Of a stretch of 57,734 nucleotides of DNA, positions 25,907 through 36,200 are shown piece after piece. The DNA comes from Prevotella sp. Lineage in GTDB: Bacteria; Bacteroidota; Bacteroidia; Bacteroidales; Bacteroidaceae. The stretch's first letter is position 1. The number at the start of each line of letters is the position of its first letter. Both the position numbers and the translations under genes were made by a program. Where the stretch lies: positions 1 to 57,734 of the forward strand of contig JAGCRH010000001.1 of the NCBI GenBank assembly GCA_017964785.1, given 5' to 3'. Below the pieces are notes generated by a model. That model searched no databases and had not been told where the DNA came from. It saw nothing but the letters and a program-made list of their open reading frames with translations.

Positions 25907-26670
25907 GGTATAAATTCTGTATGCGGGATTTCTTCTTTATGTTCTATCAAATCGACTAGGATATTCTCGCGCTCGCCGTTGGCGATGATGACGCGGATGC
26001 CGGCCTGCGATACTTTGCTGGCGGTGGTATACTTCGAGTGCATGCCGCCACGGCCGAAGGCACTTTTCTCTTCTTTGATGTACTGCGACAAATCGGTGCC
26101 GGGCTCCACACAGGGAATGATGCGCGACGCGGGATTGTCGGGATGACCGTCGTAGATGCCGTCGATATTGGAAAGCAGGATGAGCGTGTCTGCCTGCATC
26201 ATCTGTGCGATGAGACCCGAGAGTTCATCGTTATCGGTGAACATCAACTCGGTGACGCTCACGGTGTCATTTTCATTGACGATGGGCAGCACATCGTTTT
26301 CCAGCATCACGGTCATACAGGCCCGTTGGTTACGGTATTGCTCGCCAGGTTCGAAGTTCTCCTTCATCGTCAGCACCTGACCGACATGGATGCCGAACTC
26401 CCGGAACAGGTCGTAGTAAAGCCCTACGAGTTTAACCTGTCCAACGGCACTGAACAACTGCCGTTGCTCCACAGAGTCGAGTGAATGGTCGACGGTCAGT
26501 TCCCGTCGTCCGCAGGCGACGGCACCTGATGATACGAGTATCACCTCAATGCCCTGCTTCCGTAGCCAGGCAACTTGGTCGACCAGTGCTGACATACGGG
26601 TGACGTCCAGTTTTCCGTCTGTCCGTGTCAACACGTTCGAGCCAATCTTAATAACTATTCTTCTTTTCAT
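25897..26670 (-). CDS. proB: Glutamate 5-kinase, short form without PUA domain
   Basis: 257 residues of the amino-acid-kinase fold: [56 protein letters not shown] and the [13 protein letters not shown] block. The roughly 100-residue C-terminal PUA domain of E. coli ProB is absent, as in several Bacteroidetes. The enzyme phosphorylates glutamate for proline synthesis. Overlaps with proA (10 bases) and yraN (4 bases) imply translational coupling. Confidence 0.94.
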   Translation of the reverse strand: MKRRIVIKIGSNVLTRTDGKLDVTRMSALVDQVAWLRKQGIEVILVSSGAVACGRRELTVDHSLDSVEQRQLFSAVGQVKLVGLYYDLFREFGIHVGQVLTMKENFEPGEQYRNQRACMTVMLENDVLPIVNENDTVSVTELMFTDNDELSGLIAQMMQADTLILLSNIDGIYDGHPDNPASRIIPCVEPGTDLSQYIKEEKSAFGRGGMHSKYTTASKVSQAGIRVIIANGERENILVDLIEHKEEIPHTEFIPCN

Positions 26671-27026
26671 ATCAGTGCTACATCTATGATGTGGTCTATC
26701 TCGGGTTGAAAGCCTATCATACCAACAATACTGATGATGTCGAAACGCACATCTTGGCCTGTACGATGACTCTTAATATAATGGTTAATGGCTGATAGCA
26801 GACTTTTCCGTTTTTTGTAGTCGATGGCTTCCTCTGGATCACCGAACAGGCGGTTGCGACGGGTCTTTACTTCCACAATTACTAACGTATTTCCGTTCTT
26901 TGCCACAATGTCAAGGTCGTGGTGTCCAGACTTCCAGTCGCGCTCGAGAATCTCATAGCCTTTCTCTTCCAGATAGGCTGCGGCTATGTCCTCACCCCAC
27001 TTACCCAGTTCATTATGCGCCGCCAT
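26667..27026 (-). CDS. yraN: YraN/UPF0102 family nuclease-like protein
   Basis: 119 residues with the family signature: LGKWGEDIAAAYLEEKGYEIL near the start, then DLDIVAKNGNTLVIVEVKTRRNRLFG, a PD-(D/E)XK-type restriction-endonuclease-like core (D...EVK). The cellular role is not established. It shares one base with the acyl-CoA synthetase upstream and four bases with proB downstream, so it is part of the operon, though it has no obvious link to amino-acid synthesis. Confidence 0.92.
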   Translation of the reverse strand: MAAHNELGKWGEDIAAAYLEEKGYEILERDWKSGHHDLDIVAKNGNTLVIVEVKTRRNRLFGDPEEAIDYKKRKSLLSAINHYIKSHRTGQDVRFDIISIVGMIGFQPEIDHIIDVALI

Positions 27027-28693
27027 TATTTCTCCGCGTCTTTTTTCCGGATTTCTACACGGCGGATCTTACCACTGATGGTCTTAGGCAGTTCGTCGAC
27101 GAACTCGACGATACGGGGATACTTATAGGGGGCCGTCTCTTTCTTGACGTGCTGTTGCAATTCCTTAATCAGATCGTCGCCAGCCTTGTCCTTCCACTCT
27201 TTACCGAGCACAACGGTAGCCTTCACCACCATGCCGCGGATGTCATCGGGTACACCGGTAATGGCGCATTCCACAACAGCGGGGTGCGTCATGAGGGCAC
27301 TCTCCACCTCGAACGGGCCAATGCGATAACCTGAGGATTTGATCACATCATCGATACGACCCTCGAACCAGTAGTAGCCATCTTCGTCTCGCCAGGCCAT
27401 ATCGCCTGTATGGTAGAGTCCGTCATGCCAGGCCTCACGGGTCAATTCGGGATCACGGTAGTACTCCTTGAAGAGTCCGATGGGTTTGCGGTCACCGACA
27501 CGTACCACGATCTCGCCTTTCTCACCATCCTCACAGGGCGTGCCGTCGGCGCGGATGAGGTCGATGTCATACTGGGCATTGGGGATGCCCATGCTGCCTG
27601 GCTTCGGTGTCATCCAGGGGAAGGTACCGAGGGTCATCGTGGTCTCGGTCTGGCCAAAGCCTTCCATGATGTTGAGACCAATCTTCTCTTTGAGTTTGTC
27701 GAAGACAGCGGGATTAAGGGCTTCACCGGCCGTGCAGCAGTATTCCAGCGAAGAAAGGTCGTATTTGCTCAGATCCTCTCGTATCATAAAGCGGTAGATG
27801 GTCGGGGGAGCACAAAAACTTGTCACCTTGTATTTCTCCATCTGACGGAGCAGTATATCGGCGTTGAACTTCTCATGGTCGAAAACAAACACGGTTGCAC
27901 CGGCAAACCACTGGCCATAGAATTTACCCCAGACGGCCTTGCCCCATCCAGTATCGGCTACTGTCAGATGCAGCGAACCCTCGTGAAGGTTGTGCCAGAA
28001 GACACCCGTTGACAGATGCCCCATCGCGTAGAGGTAGTCGTGAGCCACCATCTTCGGCTCGCCGCTCGTTCCGCTGGTGAAATACATCAGCATCGTATCG
28101 TCGTTGGTATTGACAAAGGCGGGTCGCACGAACTTCGGGGCCAGTTTCCATTCCGTCTGCCAGTCGTGGAACCCTTCGGGGATGGGCTTGCCGTGATCAG
28201 TGATAGCGATATATTGCTTCACCGTCGGACTCTCGTCCATGGCAGCCTGAATCTGGCTCACCACATAGGAATCATCCACGCAGATGATGGCCTTAACGGA
28301 AGCGCGGGTATTCCTATATACGATGTCGTGTTTTGTCAGCATATGGGTGGCAGGAATCACGATGGCACCAATCTTGCAGAGGGCAAGCATCACGACCCAC
28401 CACTCATAGCGGCGTTTCAGGATAAGCATCACAGGGTCGTTCTTGCCGATGCCCAGTGTCTGCAAATACGAGGCTGCCAGATCCGTCTGTTCTTTCAGTT
28501 CGGCAAAGGTCGTACGGATCTCTTCACCTTGGTCGTTAGTCCAAAGGATGGCAAGACCCTCAGGTTTCTCCTCGGCCCAGACATCCATCACATCATAGGC
28601 GAAGTTAAAGTTCTCCGGGATGATGAACTCCAAGTTCTTATTGTAATCCTCGACAGACGTGAATGTCGTCTGCTTCAAAAATCTCTCAATCAT
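27026..28693 (-). CDS. AMP-forming acyl-CoA synthetase
   Basis: 555 residues of the ANL adenylate-forming family. The ATP-binding loop is YFTSGTSGEPKMVAH (about 204-218). Later come GEALNPAVF, GFGQTETTMTLGTFPWM (adenine/acyl site), YHTGDMAWRDEDGYYWFEGRIDD (hinge) and the C-terminal lysine in PKTISGKIRR. The sequence looks like the acetyl- or medium-chain acyl-CoA synthetase branch (ACSM-like); the acid cannot be read from sequence. The gene directly follows the XRE-cupin regulator (11-base gap), a pairing that recurs in Bacteroidetes, so the regulator may sense its substrate or product. Confidence 0.9.
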   Translation of the reverse strand: MIERFLKQTTFTSVEDYNKNLEFIIPENFNFAYDVMDVWAEEKPEGLAILWTNDQGEEIRTTFAELKEQTDLAASYLQTLGIGKNDPVMLILKRRYEWWVVMLALCKIGAIVIPATHMLTKHDIVYRNTRASVKAIICVDDSYVVSQIQAAMDESPTVKQYIAITDHGKPIPEGFHDWQTEWKLAPKFVRPAFVNTNDDTMLMYFTSGTSGEPKMVAHDYLYAMGHLSTGVFWHNLHEGSLHLTVADTGWGKAVWGKFYGQWFAGATVFVFDHEKFNADILLRQMEKYKVTSFCAPPTIYRFMIREDLSKYDLSSLEYCCTAGEALNPAVFDKLKEKIGLNIMEGFGQTETTMTLGTFPWMTPKPGSMGIPNAQYDIDLIRADGTPCEDGEKGEIVVRVGDRKPIGLFKEYYRDPELTREAWHDGLYHTGDMAWRDEDGYYWFEGRIDDVIKSSGYRIGPFEVESALMTHPAVVECAITGVPDDIRGMVVKATVVLGKEWKDKAGDDLIKELQQHVKKETAPYKYPRIVEFVDELPKTISGKIRRVEIRKKDAEK

Positions 28694-28704
28694 ATAAGTC
28701 TAGT

Positions 28705-29262
28705 CTATTCTACTGTAAATGCAAGGAATTTCACGGGCTTGTCGCCGACGGCGAGCATGCCATGGGGCTTGGTGGAGTCAAAGTAGATACTGTCTCCTTC
28801 TTCAAGGATTATTGTCTTACCACCGATGTAGAGTTCCATCTTGCCCTCAAGAATGAGGTTGAACTCCTGTCCCGGGTGTGAGTTCTTGTAGATGGTGCGG
28901 GCACCGGGCTTCGGCTCTACCGTGACGATAAATACATCGGCCTTGTGGCCCACGAAGCCACCCACGAGACTCTGGTACTTGTAGGCTTTTGTGCGCTCAA
29001 TGCTCATACCCTGACCTTTGCGCGTCACATAATATGATTTCATGTGCGGCGACTCGGCGAAGATCAGTTCTTCCGTTGATACACCATACTTGCGGGCTAT
29101 CTTCATCAGGTTGGAGATGGTGATATCCAGTTCGCCAGCCTCTATCTTTTCATATTTTTCCACGTCGATACCGATAGTCTCGGCCATCTCGCTCACAGGG
29201 ATGTCGAGCACATCGCGCAGTCCGCGCAACCGCTCACCTATTTGCTTTAATTGTTCGTCCAT
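28705..29262 (-). CDS. XRE-family regulator with C-terminal cupin domain
   Basis: 185 residues. An N-terminal helix-turn-helix (about 6-65: IGERLRGLRDVLDIPVSEMAETIG, then YEKIEAGELDITISNLMKIA) is followed by a cupin barrel (about 105-183: HPGQEFNLILEGKMELYIGG, then LEEGDSIYFDSTKPHGM). HTH-cupin proteins act as small-molecule-responsive regulators. It lies inside the operon between proC and the acyl-CoA synthetase (11-base gaps on both sides) and probably controls the synthetase step or the whole unit. No operator could be assigned. Confidence 0.9.
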   Translation of the reverse strand: MDEQLKQIGERLRGLRDVLDIPVSEMAETIGIDVEKYEKIEAGELDITISNLMKIARKYGVSTEELIFAESPHMKSYYVTRKGQGMSIERTKAYKYQSLVGGFVGHKADVFIVTVEPKPGARTIYKNSHPGQEFNLILEGKMELYIGGKTIILEEGDSIYFDSTKPHGMLAVGDKPVKFLAFTVE

Positions 29263-29273
29263 ATCTAATAAAA

Positions 29274-30053
29274 TTACTTTGCTCCTGCCTTTAAGCCTCT
29301 AATCACTGCTGAAGTAAATCCTGCATGCTCCATCTCGTTGAGACCCCTGATGGTCACACCGCCGGGGGTCGTCACCAGATCGATGGCGGCCTCAGGGTGC
29401 AGGCCACTGGCCTCCAAAAGTTCCACGGCGCCCTTCATGGTCTGCATCACAATCTGGGTTGCATCACTGGCCTTGAAGCCGAGTTCCACGCCGCCCTCAG
29501 CGGCAGCCCGGATGTAGCGCATGGCGTAGGCGATGCCACAAGAGGCGAGGGTCGTGCCTGCTGCCAAGTGCTGCTCGTCGGTGATGAGCGTATTTCCCAT
29601 CTCATTAAAAATGCCAACGACGGTCTGGATAGCGGTTTCTGATGCACCGACGGGTACGATGAAAGTCATCGACGCCATCTCGGCGATGGCGATGTTCGGT
29701 ATCACCAAGAACAATGGTGGGCAGTTCTCGCCCAAACACTCCTTAATGCTGGCCGATGGCACGCCTGCGGCAATCACAATCAGTATCTGCTTCTTGGGAT
29801 CCAGTTCTTGCTTGATGTCTTTCAGCACACTTTCCACGAGCCATGGCTTGACCACCACGCAGACAATATCTGCGCTGTCGGCAGCCAACTTATTGTCCGT
29901 CGTGACGCAGACACCCGTTTTTGCAAACTTCTCCACCACGGCTTGCGAGGGATCGCTCACGGTGATGTCTTCGTTTTTGAACTGCTGGCCCTTGATGAGG
30001 CCCTCTACGGTGGCACCGCCCATAGCGCCGGCACCTATCACTGATATTTTCAT
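29274..30053 (-). CDS. proC: Pyrroline-5-carboxylate reductase
   Basis: 259 residues. Rossmann motif ISVIGAGAMGGATVEGL is at the start and VVVKPW (cofactor loop) near residue 66-71. The C-terminal P5CR signature is spread over ELLEASGLHPEAAIDLVTTPGGVTIRGLNEME. It catalyses the last step of proline synthesis, NAD(P)H-dependent. It overlaps argD by 4 bases, placing proline and arginine genes in one transcript and allowing shared control at the glutamate semialdehyde level. Confidence 0.95.
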   Translation of the reverse strand: MKISVIGAGAMGGATVEGLIKGQQFKNEDITVSDPSQAVVEKFAKTGVCVTTDNKLAADSADIVCVVVKPWLVESVLKDIKQELDPKKQILIVIAAGVPSASIKECLGENCPPLFLVIPNIAIAEMASMTFIVPVGASETAIQTVVGIFNEMGNTLITDEQHLAAGTTLASCGIAYAMRYIRAAAEGGVELGFKASDATQIVMQTMKGAVELLEASGLHPEAAIDLVTTPGGVTIRGLNEMEHAGFTSAVIRGLKAGAK

Positions 30054-31189
30054 AATTCTTCTGGTTTTACTCTGATCAGTCTTTCTATAAAGTCATCGGC
30101 CTCTGCTTTGCTGAGACACAGAGGCGGCAGCAGGCGCAGGATGTTCTGTCCGGCACAGCCCGTAAAGCAATGCTCGTGCTTGATAAGGGGTTTACGAACC
30201 ATCGTGTGCGGCATATCCAGTTCAATGCCGATCATCAGTCCGCGACCGCGCACCTCCTTGATGTGTGAACTGCCGATGCCGCGGATGCCGTCCATCAGGT
30301 AGTCGCCCACCACACGGGCATTCTCCACCAGGCCCTCCTCCTCGAACACGTCGAGCACAGCCAGTGCTGCTGCGCAAGCGAGGTGATTGCCACCGAAGGT
30401 CGTGCCTAACTGGCCATAGACAGGTTCAAACTCTGGTGATATCAGCACGGCACCCATTGGGAAACCGTTGGCAATGCCCTTGGCTACGGTGATGATATCG
30501 GGTTTGATGCCGAGCCACTGATGGGCGAAGAACTTACCGCTTCGACCATAGCCGCACTGTATCTCATCGCAGATGAGCACAGCCCCATAACGTTTGCAGG
30601 CGTAGGCCAGGCCTTGCGCAAACTCCGGTGTGGCCATCTGGATACCGCCCACGCCTTGGATGCACTCTAAGATAACAGCAGCCACGCCGCCTTTCGACAA
30701 TTCCCGTACCCATGGCTCCAGATCATTCAAAGGCAGGAAACGCACGTGGTGGTTGTCGTTGATGGGAGCCACAATCTTTGGATTGTTCGTCACCTCGACA
30801 GCCAGGCTTGTTCGTCCGTGGAAGGCTTTTTCACAAGAGAGCACGCGGGTGTTACCCGTCTTGAAGGATGCAAGTTTCAGTGCGTTCTCATTCGCCTCGG
30901 CACCAGAGTTAATGAGGAACAACTGGTAGTCGTCGTAACCGGATATCTTGCCCAATCGCTCTGCCAGTTCCATCTGTAGTTTATTAATGACCGAGTTGGA
31001 GTAAAACGCGATCTTACTCAGTTGTTCCGTTACCTTCTCTATATAGTGTGGATGGGAATGCCCGATGCTGATGACGGCATGTCCGCCATACAGGTCCAGA
31101 TACTCCTGACCCTTTTCGTCCCACACCTTACAGCCTTGACCTTTGACGATATTCACGTCAAAAAGCGGATAAACGTCGAATAGTTTCAT
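30050..31189 (-). CDS. argD: N-acetyl/N-succinyl-ornithine aminotransferase
   Basis: 379-residue class-III PLP aminotransferase. It has DLYGGHAVISIGHSHPHY, INSGAEANENALKLA, EKAFHGRTSLA, the PLP aspartate in LICDEIQCGYGRSG, the Schiff-base lysine in DIITVAKGIANGFPMGA (about residue 238) and TFGGNHLACAAALAVL. It converts N-acyl-glutamate semialdehyde to N-acyl-ornithine. It is first in the nine-gene operon and has its own promoter (31215-31247). The succinyl or acetyl preference follows that of the N-acyl pathway in this organism and is not readable here. Confidence 0.94.
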   Translation of the reverse strand: MKLFDVYPLFDVNIVKGQGCKVWDEKGQEYLDLYGGHAVISIGHSHPHYIEKVTEQLSKIAFYSNSVINKLQMELAERLGKISGYDDYQLFLINSGAEANENALKLASFKTGNTRVLSCEKAFHGRTSLAVEVTNNPKIVAPINDNHHVRFLPLNDLEPWVRELSKGGVAAVILECIQGVGGIQMATPEFAQGLAYACKRYGAVLICDEIQCGYGRSGKFFAHQWLGIKPDIITVAKGIANGFPMGAVLISPEFEPVYGQLGTTFGGNHLACAAALAVLDVFEEEGLVENARVVGDYLMDGIRGIGSSHIKEVRGRGLMIGIELDMPHTMVRKPLIKHEHCFTGCAGQNILRLLPPLCLSKAEADDFIERLIRVKPEEL

Positions 31190-31214
31190 ATCGTTACCTT
31201 TCTATATTTGGCTG

Positions 31215-31247
31215 CAAAGTTACTGCAAATATCCGACAAACCACAAC
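31215..31247 (-). promoter_or_regulatory. Promoter of the argD-proC-proBA operon
   Basis: On the minus strand TAACTTTG (31215-31222) is an exact -7 element 25 bases before the argD ATG. The best -33 candidate is GTTG (31244-31247) at 21-base spacing. The -7 flank GTAACTTTGCAGCC is nearly the same as at argR (GTAATTTTGCAGCC), which could mean a shared operator half or simply the extended promoter consensus. Confidence 0.65.
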
Positions 31248-31276
31248 AATCTCCCGTCTTTTTGCATAAAAATAAC

Positions 31277-31355
31277 ATAACCCACCCTTATTTGGGAATA
31301 ACCCGCCCTTATTCAGAAATAACCCGTCCTTATTGGGCAATAAGGGCGGGTTATT
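31277..31355. repeat. 21-bp tandem repeats ending in a hairpin (probable terminator of the fasciclin/Sus operon)
   Basis: Three tandem 21-bp units begin ATAACCC (starts 31277, 31298 and 31319). An inverted copy of the ATAACCCGCCCTTAT core follows, so that 31318-31334 and 31339-31355 form a 17-bp stem with a 4-base loop and one G-T pair. It lies just after the last susD of the minus-strand operon and so could terminate it. The remaining bases of the 31190-31387 gap hold the argD promoter. Confidence 0.85.
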
Positions 31356-31387
31356 TGAAATGGTCTGAATATATAGTTCAAATACTA

Positions 31388-33199
31388 CTACATACCGATT
31401 TGTCCGTTCCACTGGAGATACCAGTTGCGTTCGTCGGTGAGGTCTTTCTTAATCTCACTGCGTATGATACCGATGTTCTCCTTGCCGCGGCGACTATAAA
31501 TCTGACGGGCCAGGAAATCTCCTGGACTGGGCTGGCGGTAGGCAAAACGCATGATGTCGTAGAAACGGGTGCCTTCGAAGGCCAGTTCCAAGGCGCACTC
31601 GTTGAGCAGCAGACTATCCACAAAGGCAGTCTGGATGGGCTTCTTCTGCTCTTCGGTCAGCAGCGAGTCATCGGGCAACTGATAGTATTCGTTCATCGGT
31701 GTCCAACCAGAGCCATGCGTATGGATGCCAATCGTGTTGTGTCCTTCCTCGGTGCGGCCGGTTGCCAGTTCATCGACGGTGAAGATGCCATACCGCTCCC
31801 TCGGGAAACTGAGGCTGTTAATCCATGTAGAGTCGTTACTTGTTGAACAGTATGGAAGAACAGTATTCTTGATGACATCGTTATTAAGACCTTGTGACAG
31901 CATCTGGAACGCAGCACGTGGGAATCCTGCACCATTAAGAGCCTCGGCCAGTCGCAGATAGAGCATCTGGCGGCGATAGATATGGACGTTCTGAGATGTA
32001 TATTTGTCATTGTATGAGGTCTCAATGCGTTCGCCTGAAAGACGGTCGGTTGTGGTTCCTTCACTATAATACTGATACAATCGCAAGTCGCCTGACATAA
32101 AATCGGGCAGATCCTTAGGTGCATAATAGAAGGTGGTTCCGTTTGATCCTACACAGCAGTGTACCTGACTACTTGACAGGTCGAACATATAGAGCGAAGG
32201 CACAATGCTGGCACGATAGTCATTATCCTGTTGTGAATTGAAGAGGTTGCGCAGTTCGCTGTAATGTCCTTCGGCGGGGATGGAGTCACCGGCAATCATG
32301 GTGATAATCTCTGCATTGGTTCCAGTTCCCTCTGTGAGGTTTCCTCCCTCATTACGTCCAGGTCTGTTCCAGTCTCCAGAACCGGGTGTCCAAGTATAGT
32401 AGGTCATGCCAATGGGATAGGCAGAGTTGGTTCCATTGCGCTCATTGATGTACTTGTAATAGCGCATGGCAGCCTTGCGGTAGGTTTCCTGACTGCCCGT
32501 TTTGCTGGCCAACCACAAGTTCAAGTCTCCGAGTACGATGTTGAGCGGGAAATAGAATAGGCGCGAGGCGTTGCTGCGGATCGTTCCGTATTCTGGATAT
32601 TCGTTGCCCCAGCGTTCTGCCAGAGGTTCGAGATCATTGATGAAGTACTCGCACACAGATTGAAGGTCGCGCCTTTGATAGTCATTTTCTGCATCAGTCT
32701 TAGTGAGAATCGGTTCTGTAATGAACGGGACACTGCCATAATTGAGCACCAGTTGCAGATAGGTCCAGGCGCGGATGGCCTTGACGGCAGCATACTCTCT
32801 CATGAAGACATATTCATTACGGTTGTTCTTCATGGCCGTATCAACGTTTGCGATAAAATAATTGCAGTTGTTGATGATGGCATAGTAATCACGCGGCTGA
32901 TTGTAGCGGTTATCATTTCCGATATTGAAGTTAGCCATGTCGCGCAGGTCGCTGTTGGCTGCATTCGTAATCTCAACGAGGTCGCCGCGTACCTCTCCAA
33001 GAAGGATGGTGCGGTCAGCAATGGACTGCAACTTGTTGAGGATACCAATGACACTATAAATCGTGTCTGTGGGATTATCCAGTTTGTTATTCTCGGTAAA
33101 GACGACATGCTCTGACTGCTGGTCAAAGAAATCGGAGCAAGAGGCTATGCCGCAGATAGCGCAGGTCGCGAAAATGAATTTATATATCTTAGTAATCAT
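31388..33199 (-). CDS. SusD/RagB-family lipoprotein, last gene of the fasciclin locus
   Basis: 603 residues. The lipoprotein signal ends at GIASC (Cys21). The SusD fold is visible as a helical N-terminal half (YAAVKAIRAWTYLQLVLNYGSVPFITEPIL), the LRLAEALNGAGFP helix and the C-terminal hallmark LLNECALELAFEGTRFYDIMRFA. It should bind the ligand imported by the SusC encoded 30 bases upstream. It differs from the PUL 1 SusD and has no carbohydrate-enzyme neighbour, so the ligand may not be a classical glycan. Confidence 0.93.
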   Translation of the reverse strand: MITKIYKFIFATCAICGIASCSDFFDQQSEHVVFTENNKLDNPTDTIYSVIGILNKLQSIADRTILLGEVRGDLVEITNAANSDLRDMANFNIGNDNRYNQPRDYYAIINNCNYFIANVDTAMKNNRNEYVFMREYAAVKAIRAWTYLQLVLNYGSVPFITEPILTKTDAENDYQRRDLQSVCEYFINDLEPLAERWGNEYPEYGTIRSNASRLFYFPLNIVLGDLNLWLASKTGSQETYRKAAMRYYKYINERNGTNSAYPIGMTYYTWTPGSGDWNRPGRNEGGNLTEGTGTNAEIITMIAGDSIPAEGHYSELRNLFNSQQDNDYRASIVPSLYMFDLSSSQVHCCVGSNGTTFYYAPKDLPDFMSGDLRLYQYYSEGTTTDRLSGERIETSYNDKYTSQNVHIYRRQMLYLRLAEALNGAGFPRAAFQMLSQGLNNDVIKNTVLPYCSTSNDSTWINSLSFPRERYGIFTVDELATGRTEEGHNTIGIHTHGSGWTPMNEYYQLPDDSLLTEEQKKPIQTAFVDSLLLNECALELAFEGTRFYDIMRFAYRQPSPGDFLARQIYSRRGKENIGIIRSEIKKDLTDERNWYLQWNGQIGM

Positions 33200-33200
33200 A

Positions 33201-33233
33201 ATTCTTAATTCTTAATTCTTAATTATTAATTAC
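33201..33233 (-). repeat. ATTCTTA-type stutter between susC and susD
   Basis: Four imperfect copies of a 7-bp ATTCTTA/AATTAAGA unit fill the 30-base spacer just before the susD ATG at 33199. Confidence 0.7.
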
Positions 33234-36200
33234 AGTTTAATCTTAATGCCTGCCACGATAGAACGGCTTTGGCTGAGTTGCCCGACATCAATACCCTGAC
33301 CGATGACGCTGGAGGTCATTGTGAATTCAGGATCACTGCCAAGATACTTTGTCAAAGTGAAAACGTTATTGGCCTGAATCCAGAACTGCAGACCCTGTAG
33401 GTACTCGTTCTGGAGCGGCAGGTCATAACTCAGGGTAATGCTCTTCAGACGCAGATAACTGCCGTCCTCAATCCAGCGGTCGCTAAAGCGGGAGTTGCCC
33501 ATCGGATCCTGGAACGTAATCTGCGGAATGTCAGTCTGCTGACCTTCCACCTGCCAACGGCGGATCAGGGCCGTTGTCTGGTTCATGAAGCGGCAGCCGC
33601 CTTCTAATTGTGAACGCTGATAGTTATAGACATCATTTCCTAACGAGTAGTTGAAACGGAAATCCAGTTTCAAGTGCTTATAAGTAACGGCTGTGAAGAT
33701 ATTACCGTAAATGTCGGGATTCGGATCGCCGATGAACGTACGGTCTGCCTCAGTAATCTGGTGGTCACCATCGAGGTCGGCAAAGTGGATATCACCTGCC
33801 TTGAAATAAGTGCGGTCGATACCATTGTCCCCGAGGATATAGAGACCGGCGGCCTCTGCCTCAGAAGTCGTGGAGAAGACACCGAGCGACTTGTAGCCAT
33901 AGAAGAGATTGGCAGCCTGACCCACCTGAGTACGGATGGTGGCACCGTAGACCTCGTTGTCAACGAAGTTCTGTCCTTCGGGCAGTTGGGTGATTTCGTT
34001 CTTGTAGTGACCGATACTACCACCTACTTCCCATTGCAGATTCTTGAGGGCGAGCACCTTGAGGGCTGCTGTCACGTCGAAGCCTTGGTTCTTTAGTTTA
34101 CCGTCGTTCGTCCAGTTCTCACTCAGACCGCTGAGGAATCCCAACGACTGGCGGGTGAGCAGGTTGTCTGTGTTGGAACGGAAGTAGTTCGCACTCAAAC
34201 TCAGGCGGTTATTGAAAAGATTCGTCTCTAAGCCGACATTGAAGCGGCGCGTGGTCTCCCACTGGATTTCCGAGTTGCCGATACCGGCGAAACTCAGGCC
34301 TGAGATGGTGTTCAGGAACAATGAGGAACTGAAGAAACTGCGGGCGGCATAGTAGTCGATGTCATCGTTACCGCTCACATCGAAGCCGGCTGTCAGGCGC
34401 AGGTAATTGATGGCCTTAATCTTGGCCATCCAGGATTCATTGCTGATGACCCATGATGCCTGTACACCGGGGAAGATACCCCAGGCAGCGTCGAACATAC
34501 GGAGATTACCGCCGTCGCGTCCGAAGCGTGAGGAGCCTTCAACCGTCACGTTAGCCTGCAGGAAATAGCGGTTCTTATAGTTGTATTCCCCTTGAGCATA
34601 CCAGGCTAAGGAGTTCCAGTTGTCACTGGTACCAAAGTCGTTGGTGTTTGTCAGGCTCGACTTCATGAACGGCTGTTTATCGTTACCTGTGTTGTATCCT
34701 AACAGAGAGGTCATCGAATAGGACTCCCAGTTGATACGTGCACCGCCGAAGAGATGGATGAAATGGGCATTGTAGCGGTTGCTCCAGTCGAGACGGGTGT
34801 CACTCATCACGGAGTTCTGCTTGGAAGCCAGTGAGCGGACCTCGTTCTCGCGGTAAGCACCGATACTGCTGACATAATAATCCGGCGTTCCGCTGACAGG
34901 GATATAGAAGATCTCGTTGGTGTTGACCAGATTATAACTGAAGTGCTCGGAGAGCGTCAGGTTGTGGCTCAGCCTATAGGATGGTGTAACTGTCAGGTTC
35001 AGCATGGAGTTCTCCAAGCGGTTCTTGTTCTCAGCCTCACTGTATTCGTTGATGGCTACAGGGTTACCCAACTGCCAGTTGTAATTCTTGTAGTTGGCTA
35101 ATGCCTCGGAGAGGTATGACTCTTCTTCAATGTCATAGTGCGTCTTCGACAATTCTCCGCGACCGTAACTGTAGGGGCTGAGGAACGGGCTCTTGGCATA
35201 GGCCAGGAATCCGGGAGCCGTCGGGGTCCCCTCGTCGTAGGTGGCGGGAGCACCGTCGTTACGGATGTCACGGGTGATATTACCGAAGGAGGCATCGAAG
35301 CGGATATTGAAGCGCTCGTTGAGTGAGATGTCCGTGTTGAAACGGATGTTCAGGCGATCCATGTCATTGTACCTCAAGGTGCTCTGCTGGTTGACGTAAC
35401 CCACCGAAAGGCTATAGTTGGCTACGGCATCACCACCTTCGACATTAATACCGTAGTTCTGTGTCATGGCGGTATGATACACATAGTCTTTCCAGTCGGT
35501 CTCCTGATGGTACTGCTTGTAATAATAGTAATCTGGATCCTCATTAAGGAACTTGAAGGTACGGTTACGCGTGTTCGTAGTCTTCAGCAGTTCCGAAGCA
35601 TAACTGCGGTACTGTCCTGCATCCATCATGGAGAGATACTTCGGTTGAAGGACGACACCTCCTGAGACGTTGGCCGTGATTCGGGTGGCCATCGACTTGT
35701 TGCGTCTGGTCTGGATGAGGATGACACCATTGGCACCCTTGGCACCATAAAGGGCCGTTCCATTGCGCATGACGGTCACCTTCTCAATGTCTGACGGGTT
35801 AATGGTCGAAAGGATGTCGTTGAAGAAACCCTCGTGAAGCATTGTGCGACCATACTGCTGGTCAATGATGACATCGTCGACCACTACTAATGGTTGGGCG
35901 TTGACATTCAGGGAGTTCAGTCCCTGTACGAACATCACATTTCCAATACCCGGCGTACCGTTACGAGTTACGCTGTAGACTTGGGCACCCAGATGTTTTT
36001 GTACCTCGTCCTTGATATTGACGGAGTTGGTATAGGCAAAATCCTTGGTGCTATAGTCGCCACGCATATTGATCTGCTTGTCGTATTCTGCCGCGAAAGT
36101 CACTGGATAGAGTTTCACCTCGCGCTGCTCCTCCTGATCTTGCAGACCCAGGCGTACGGGATTGAAGTCAGGCATATTGATATAGACTGACGTCGTAAAC

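Noticed and set aside
24665-26670. proB/proA as a single fused gene
   Set aside because: The frames differ and overlap by 10 bases; each protein has a complete family length and its own start.
31194-31412. 72-codon frame with an NKGGLFPNKGGL repeat
   Set aside because: It is the translation of the 21-bp tandem repeat and includes the argD promoter; no start signal fits.
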